In this document: piece after piece, positions 58,755 through 64,000 of the stretch | Layout of the letters: each line of letters opens with the position of its first letter | How positions within the stretch are numbered: the stretch's first letter is position 1 | Assembly (NCBI GenBank): GCA_951213105.1 | Contig: OX578144.1 | Span: 84,023,015 to 84,087,014, forward strand | Direction: 5' to 3' | Length of the DNA stretch: 64,000 bases | From: Amaurobius ferox | Taxonomy: Eukaryota > Arthropoda > Arachnida > Araneae > Amaurobiidae | The notes under the pieces: generated by a model | What the model was told of the DNA's origin: nothing | Seen by the model: only the letters and a program-made list of their open reading frames with translations | Databases searched by the model: none | Program-made: the position numbers and the translations under genes

Positions 58755-59018
58755 AGAGACAAAAATAAATCAGAAGGGGAAATAAATTTGAGTACGTAGG
58801 AATATTATTTATTGTTTAAGTTATCATTTATATTTCACAGAAAATTCATTTCTGCAAATATACAGTATGCGTAAACATGGTTTAATGTAAATCAGCCTTT
58901 CAGCATAGAAATGTATACAATGTGTTGATGCTTATCTAACCCCAGCGCCACCTGAATTATTCTCCTAAACGATTTTCGCGCTTTTTCAATTTGAAGTTCC
59001 TTCCATTTACCTCCATGG
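58755..59018 (+). mobile_element. Family B fragment B3 (3' half)
   Basis: It shares ACGTAGGAATATT, CCCCAGCGCCACCTGAATTA and the end TTTACCTCCATGG with B1 and B2. The 5' half is absent or too decayed to see. Confidence 0.65.
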
Positions 59019-59768
59019 TTCGTACGCTACGTCTAATTTTTCCATTTTAGAAAACGACGCCAAGTCTTCAAATAAGAAAGGAAATTATTTAAAATGTACA
59101 AATTCGGTATAATTTGAAATGCTATATAAATGTTATTTTACGTTTTAAAACTGTATGCATGTAAATAACATAAGAACCATTTGAGTCTGTATAGAAAGTT
59201 ATGCATTGCCCACATCAGATATTTTTCACTGTACAATAACGCAGAAAAAAAAATGTTTCTTTTTTCAACCATATTAATGGTTAAAATATTCTTTGCGTGC
59301 ACGGTGCATTTGCAGTGTTTCATTTTCTGGATTCAAATGCGGACATATCGATTTTAAAGTTCAGGACGGTCAGATGCAGTAATATTCGTTTAGTCGAGTA
59401 CTGTGTCATGTTGAAAATTCCATTTTAATGCATGGTAAATCCACTTTATATTAATGCATTCTCTAATAGTTATATTGGAAGGAAAACCCGTTGACTTCAA
59501 TAGGAACCAAGAAATATTCACTAATTTTGTAATCACGCTCCCAGTGCAGCGAGTAGCGTCGGTGGGTTGATCTTGCGCTTGTTAAAGTGCTTCAGCAGCG
59601 AATGATCAATAATTGCACTGGCAACAAAGAACTTATACTATGACCCAATTTTGTCTTCTCTAGTGAACTACAAACAATCCAGTGCAGTCCAGTACCGATA
59701 CAAAGTATTTTGCTTCCCGAGGCAATTTAAAGTGCATTTCACTAGAGGTATCGTGCTTACAAACTCAC
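59019..59768. other. Intergenic stretch with a D/C head relic
   Basis: Around 59195-59220, AGAAAGTTATGCATTGCCCACATCAGAT resembles the reversed C/D head. Nothing else was recognised. Confidence 0.4.
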
Positions 59769-59929
59769 GGACAGGCACATAAACATAATTTGATTCGAAA
59801 TCGGGAATGCCCCCAATAATGTTTAAATTCATCAAAATACGATAGTCCATATTTTTGAAACCATCGTAATATACTTCACTTTTCACGAGGATTTTACGGA
59901 AATCAATTTCCTGTAGGCTGTCAGAAAAA
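59769..59929 (-). CDS. Candidate internal exon, function unknown
   Basis: A strong acceptor (TTTGTTCCCTCTTTCTAG, ending at 59930) and a consensus donor GTGAGT (59768-59763) bracket 161 bp. They are open in one frame: FSDSLQEIDFRKILVKSEV...YDGFKNMDYRILMNLNI...SNYVYVPV. Composition looks protein-like. I do not recognise a domain and found no partner exon. Confidence 0.3.
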
Positions 59930-60059
59930 CTAGAAAGAGGGAACAAATTTATTTTATACAAAAGTCAACTACATGTAAAGGTGTTACCTAAGAGCGCAAC
60001 TAGTCTTTCACATCTTCCATTATCTTCTCATTTTTGTTGAAACGCTGAGTTTCTATTCA

Positions 60060-60215
60060 GAACTTTATCTGCATGATAAGACGGAAATCGATTTAGGCAA
60101 GATCTTACGTGAATGATCGAACACGTCCCAAAGAGACTGCTAGAATATGGCTTGTGTAAGTGCAGCGACGTGTGGGTGCGCATTGTCGTGCATTAATTTT
60201 AGCCTCATTGTGACT
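60060..60215 (-). pseudogene. Mariner-type transposase relic
   Basis: The minus-strand translation near 60199 gives LMHDNAHPHVAALTQAIF, then a stop, then QSLWDVFDHS. This matches the mariner motif HDNARPH with following WDVL-HPPYSPDL-type sequence, whose catalytic region is lost to stops and frameshifts. Only this short C-terminal part is readable. Confidence 0.65.
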
Positions 60216-60370
60216 TTCAAAATTATCTACTTTGCTTTCAAAATCCTCCACAAATTCCACACTTAGCTAGAGTTTCTACCCAACGTCACATATATTGACA
60301 AGCTCATAGCACGGTGAAAACTAAAGGTCATATTACAGAACAATTTTCATTGTCCGAATTTCGGCAATAA

Positions 60371-60397
60371 AACCGCTCTATCTTTGAAGATAGAACG
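60371..60397. repeat. Small palindrome
   Basis: ACCGCTCTATCTT / AAGATAGAACGGT around a TG centre. It could be the end of a small element; nothing more is seen. Confidence 0.5.
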
Positions 60398-60782
60398 GTG
60401 GGATGTCAAACGTTGTCGTCTTGCAATTGGATCGCGCTTAGGAGTTGATCCATTAAGTTGTTATTTTAAATTATAATATATGTTATTAATTTTAAATATT
60501 TTATACATATATTAATTTAAAATAAAAAGTCTGGAAGTTTTCTGTATGTAAAAAAGGGCTTTCGGGATTATGATCCCGAGCAGCCCCGAAATTTGTTGGG
60601 TTGGTGTTTTGAATATGTTTGATATGCCGTGAAGGTAATGGGGTCCCAAATTAACAGCAGGCCTTAGACCCTACTTTGACTTGATGAGGCCCTTCCCATG
60701 AATGGTGTTGCTGAAAGATTACTGGAAGAAATTACTACATATAATGGGACCTTAAGCGTAATAGCTTGCTTTGTCATGTAGT

Positions 60783-60790
60783 CAACCGGC
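60783..60790. repeat. Target-site duplication CAACCGGC, left
   Basis: Identical to 61149-61156; 8 bp as expected for hAT insertion. Confidence 0.9.
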
Positions 60791-61148
60791 CAGTGGCGGC
60801 TCGCGTATAGGCACTGCGGGAGTGACAGTGCTCTCTCTTCCTTGCAGCCCCGTGTGCAGCTTCCTGTGTGCGCATGCGCACAACAAGCAAACACCACGCT
60901 GCTGGAACTGTGAAGGGCACAGTTCCATACAAAGATTTTTGTATATTTTTCATAAACTGGGGGATGGCCAGCTATCCCCCAGTTTATGAAAAAGATACAA
61001 AAATCTTTGTATGGAACTGTGCCCTTCACAGTTCCAGCAGCGTGGTGTTTGACTGTTGTGCACATGCGCACATAGGAAGCTGCACGCGAGGCTGCGAGGG
61101 GGAGAGAGCACTGTCGCTGCCACAGTGCTTATATCCGAGCCGCCACTG
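60791..61148. mobile_element. hAT-type foldback MITE
   Basis: 358 bp, almost wholly one inverted repeat. It starts CAGTGGCGGCTCG and ends CGAGCCGCCACTG in mirror form; arms of about 175 bp meet at ATGGCCAGCTAT near 60970. Perfect 8-bp duplications CAACCGGC flank it. CAGTGGCGG-like tips with 8-bp duplications are characteristic of hAT elements. GC-rich arms differ from the AT-rich host. Three overlapping ORFs here are translations of the palindrome. It carries no transposase. Confidence 0.93.
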
Positions 61149-61156
61149 CAACCGGC
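61149..61156. repeat. Target-site duplication CAACCGGC, right
   Basis: Exact copy of 60783-60790. Confidence 0.9.
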
Positions 61157-61488
61157 TATTAAAGTGTAGTGTAGTGCACTTTACCTTCCGTGCTTTTCAT
61201 GGATACTAGTCATTATCTGAGATAATTTTTATCCCATATCCCATAACACTTGAAGATTTAAATATTACCAATACAAAATGTTCTGTGTCAGAACAATTTT
61301 CACCTGTCAAACTAATCACAGAATAAATTTTATTTCTGATAGAAATGATTCTCTCACCGATTACATTTTATAAATTAAAAAAAAATGCTTCTAAATGGAA
61401 TATCGCTCCTTTCTCAAGTCAATCCAATCATATCGTTAATAAAAATGCCCGATATATTAATTCGATGTTAAGCATATTCTTACAAAAG

Positions 61489-61858
61489 CAATCGGAAAGT
61501 ACTTGTTCCCGTTGAATTGATGAAATTCGAAGATATTTTAGGACCGGAATTCCTGTATCGAGGAAATGAGGAAATTGGACTACGTGTTCCGGTTAGTTGT
61601 TTAATGGAATACTTATTTCTTCTGGGTATTACAGAAAACACGAGTTTCTGGGGAAACGTGTCTTACAATGTTTTTGATCATGGGCAATTTTTCGAACAGT
61701 ATTTTATATCAATCGAAAAAAGTTCAAAAATCCAGTTACTTGCCAACACCACATTTTTAACATTATTTTTGGACGTGAATAAAGTATTATGTTCCCGGTA
61801 CCCAAATGAAAACAAAGCGTTACGTAAACAGTTGGGAAGTTTATGTCTTCAATCCTAA
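61489..61858 (+). CDS. Coding-looking orphan ORF or last exon, unknown function
   Basis: Open from a possible acceptor (TATTCTTACAAAAG, ends 61488) to TAA at 61856-61858. The first in-frame ATG is at 61520 (MKFEDILGPEFLYRGNE), giving 112 codons, but VLVPVEL just upstream is in frame, so an exon is plausible. Residue mix and mixed synonymous codons look like real protein; no transmembrane segment, zinc site or known domain is evident. The C-terminal half contains FDHGQFFEQYF and NENKALRKQLG. A family A element begins seven bases after the stop. It may be a gene's terminal exon, a retrocopy or a relic of an unrecognised element. Confidence 0.4.
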
Positions 61859-61864
61859 TAGATA

Positions 61865-62770
61865 ACAAGAAAGATCAATCGTGCATAATGCATTGATTAT
61901 GAAACTGCTTTCAATTGAAATGCAATTTTATTTAAACACCTCTAAAATGCGATACATTCAGCGCTGTTATTTTTTAAATTATCACAGCACTACAATAATT
62001 TATTTTACTTGGAAACTTAAAACTTCATCAAAAAAAAAAACAAAAAAACAATGCTATAAATCGTCTGCTTCTCTATGTAAAATCAATGAATATTTCATTC
62101 ATATCACTTATATTCCAGACTTCGCAGAGTTAAATAATTTTGCATGACAAAAATTCAGCAATTCTTATACAGCTCATCTTACAATCGCTTGACTTCTTTA
62201 CATTCTGCAAGATATAATATATAGTACATTTAAAATCAGACTTCGCTGTAGGAATAATCAAAGTTCAGTGATCATTTAAAATAAAAAATATTGTAATTGC
62301 GTTGGCACAGAATTTAGATACATATAAAAATAAAGAAGTTTTATGACAGACATAACACTAAATATAAATTTGAACAATCTTTAAACATCATGATTTTTCA
62401 CAGAGCAAAAAAATAATGGAAGCCATATTTTATTTTGAAATTAGTTATGGGATCTCTTCATATAATATGGGTATAATTCTTATATTAATTTTTATTTAAA
62501 AAGCTACCTAACATATTTTGCTGAAATTTAAAAATAAAATAGGTCCCATGGGGTTCAATGTATTTCATTTCTTCAACTCGGATTAAATCCGAAACTAATT
62601 AGGTAATATTATTTACTTTCATTCCCATATGCCTCACATTCCGTCTCAACAACATACTAAAATTTCATTTTGATAAAGTCATTTTTACGGCAGTTATTGT
62701 GCGAACGGGCAGACAGACAGACAGAATGAACAAAGTCATAAACACTTTATAACTATGTTGGAAAATCATA
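61865..62770 (+). mobile_element. Family A element, copy A10
   Basis: A head ACAAGAAAGATCAATCGTGC at 61865, the core with TGGAAGCCATATTTTATTTT, three GACA units near 62710-62722, and a diverged tail hairpin to about 62770. Confidence 0.75.
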
Positions 62771-63616
62771 AAAATGTAAATAATTTGTACTTCTCTTTGT
62801 TCAAAAGGGAGTATCGTTTGTGAATATGTAAAAATAATTTCAATGTTTTAATATTTTGAACGTTATTTTTCGAAAAAATAAAATGAAATAAAAAGATTTT
62901 GTCTGGGGCAGATTTTGCTTCACTTTGCTTACTTGCAGATTTTGCTTCACATTGCTCACTTGAAATATCTTTTAAATTGTAAAGATATAAATAAAAAGCT
63001 ATAAAAATGTTTAGTAGGAAATCCAGTTTCCAGATCAATGATTTCTTTTTTCATAAGTTCTTATGATTGTTGAGCAATCACCTTGTCAAATTGAAGATAT
63101 TGAAAATTTTATGTCTTTAAAGATTGCAATACTTATATCTCGAAAACAAAAAGAACTAGTTATAAATGAGTTATTTGTTGCTCTAATAATTTGTTGCTCT
63201 CCAATAAAGATATATAATTGTATTTCGGATCAGGATCCTGAAATCTATTGATTGTAATTTCGATATTTTAATATTTTGAGCTATTTTGGAAAAGTGGTTC
63301 TAATTTCAATATTTTAATAATAGCTATGAACGATAAGAGAGTAATATGTAACCCTTTGAAAACCGTACAAGAAAATATAATTTAATTGAATTCTTATTCA
63401 TAAAGTGGTGATATATATATATATATTGTAGTATATCAATTCTAATGAAATATTAGTTGTATGAAAGTCCTTGTCACCCACATTTATTGTGTGAGATGAA
63501 AATGTGAGAACATTTTTTACATTTTAGTGTATTTTAAAATAAACTTCGGGATTCTGAAACTTTTATTTACTTGTCTAGTGATATACGCAATGCCGCTCTG
63601 GCATAAATTGAGTTTT
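62771..63616. other. Intergenic stretch, nothing recognised
   Basis: An (AT)n run lies at 63411-63427. A short duplication of GATTTTGCTTCAC... occurs at 62911-62955. ORFs on both strands lack motifs. Confidence 0.4.
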
Positions 63617-64000
63617 TACTTTCTATATTATACATAGTAATGTATAGAAAAAGTATTGCAATCGTGCCGAAAATTACAACTCGACTTTTCGACGGATTTG
63701 GGACCTCTAGAACACGGGAAAACTATTTTTAGCCTGACGTCTGTGTGTGTGTCTCTGTATCAGTGTGTCTCTGTGCCTGTCTGTGCAATGTATGTATCCA
63801 CTCTAACTCAAAAGCTAATAGACCAAATTTCATAAAATTTTTATAAAGTCATTTGTGGGTTACCCTGGTTCTGATTAGATTCTATAATTAAGGTTCGGGA
63901 TAAATGATCCCACTTTTTTAACGAAATGGCCCGTGAAAATTGTATATATCCTAGATAAAAATTAATTGATCAAAATTCACAAAATTTGGTAGATAAGTCA
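63617..64000 (-). mobile_element. Family C element, copy C8, cut by window edge
   Basis: The palindromic terminus TACTTTCTATATTATACATA...GTATAGAAAAAGTA is at left, then the CGACGGATTTG and ACCTCTAGAACACG blocks, a GT/CT microsatellite (63741-63785) and the first core sub-repeat. The head lies beyond 64000. Confidence 0.8.

Noticed and set aside
60664..61209. ORFs of 135, 72 and 113 codons over the palindrome
   Set aside because: Mirror translations of the hAT MITE arms; no independent coding evidence.

Overview
The window is AT-rich animal nuclear DNA, made mostly of transposable elements, satellites and their broken remains. I see no operons, bacterial-type ribosome sites or CRISPR arrays. 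The Ty3 retrotransposon, 5S- and tRNA-derived repeats, hAT and mariner relics and high AT content suggest an arthropod. A spider or other chelicerate is my guess, but nothing here fixes the taxon.

Four interspersed families account for much of the sequence. I call them A, B, C and D for this annotation only. A, C and D share a plan: a small hairpin at one end, an AT-rich core, a GACA/CA-type microsatellite and a strong palindrome at the other end. They sit in A or T runs, nest in one another and abut head to tail. B is a short element with imperfect CATGGAG inverted ends.

Layout. 1-7 kb: a B copy holding an 89-bp array and an A copy, then two more A copies. 7-14 kb: D copies, a tandem tRNA-like SINE, a possible MAM-domain terminal exon (9.3 kb), a possible promoter with CRE, E-box and X-box motifs (12.7 kb) and a ~200-bp tandem repeat. 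14-22 kb: A and B copies, and a 5S-derived SINE with target duplications at 21.1-21.5 kb. 23-28 kb: a second tRNA-like pair and a decayed hAT transposase split by a C copy. 28-31.5 kb: a GC-richer block with a 12-copy 47-bp satellite and a ~275-bp duplication. 31.85-41.36 kb: a complete, very young Ty3/gypsy retrotransposon on the minus strand. Its LTRs look identical, it has a CTTC target duplication, and its gag-pol frame carries one in-frame stop near the integrase C-terminus. 42-48 kb: A and C copies, one C nested in another. 50.3-58.6 kb: two inverted ~0.88-kb repeats enclose a minus-strand gene remnant and five nested C/D copies, probably one old DNA transposon. 59-64 kb: a mariner relic, a near-perfect hAT-type MITE with an 8-bp target duplication, a coding-looking orphan ORF, and further A and C copies.

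No complete host gene can be claimed. The best host-like signals are the MAM-like exon, the promoter-like cluster and the orphan ORF at 61.5 kb.
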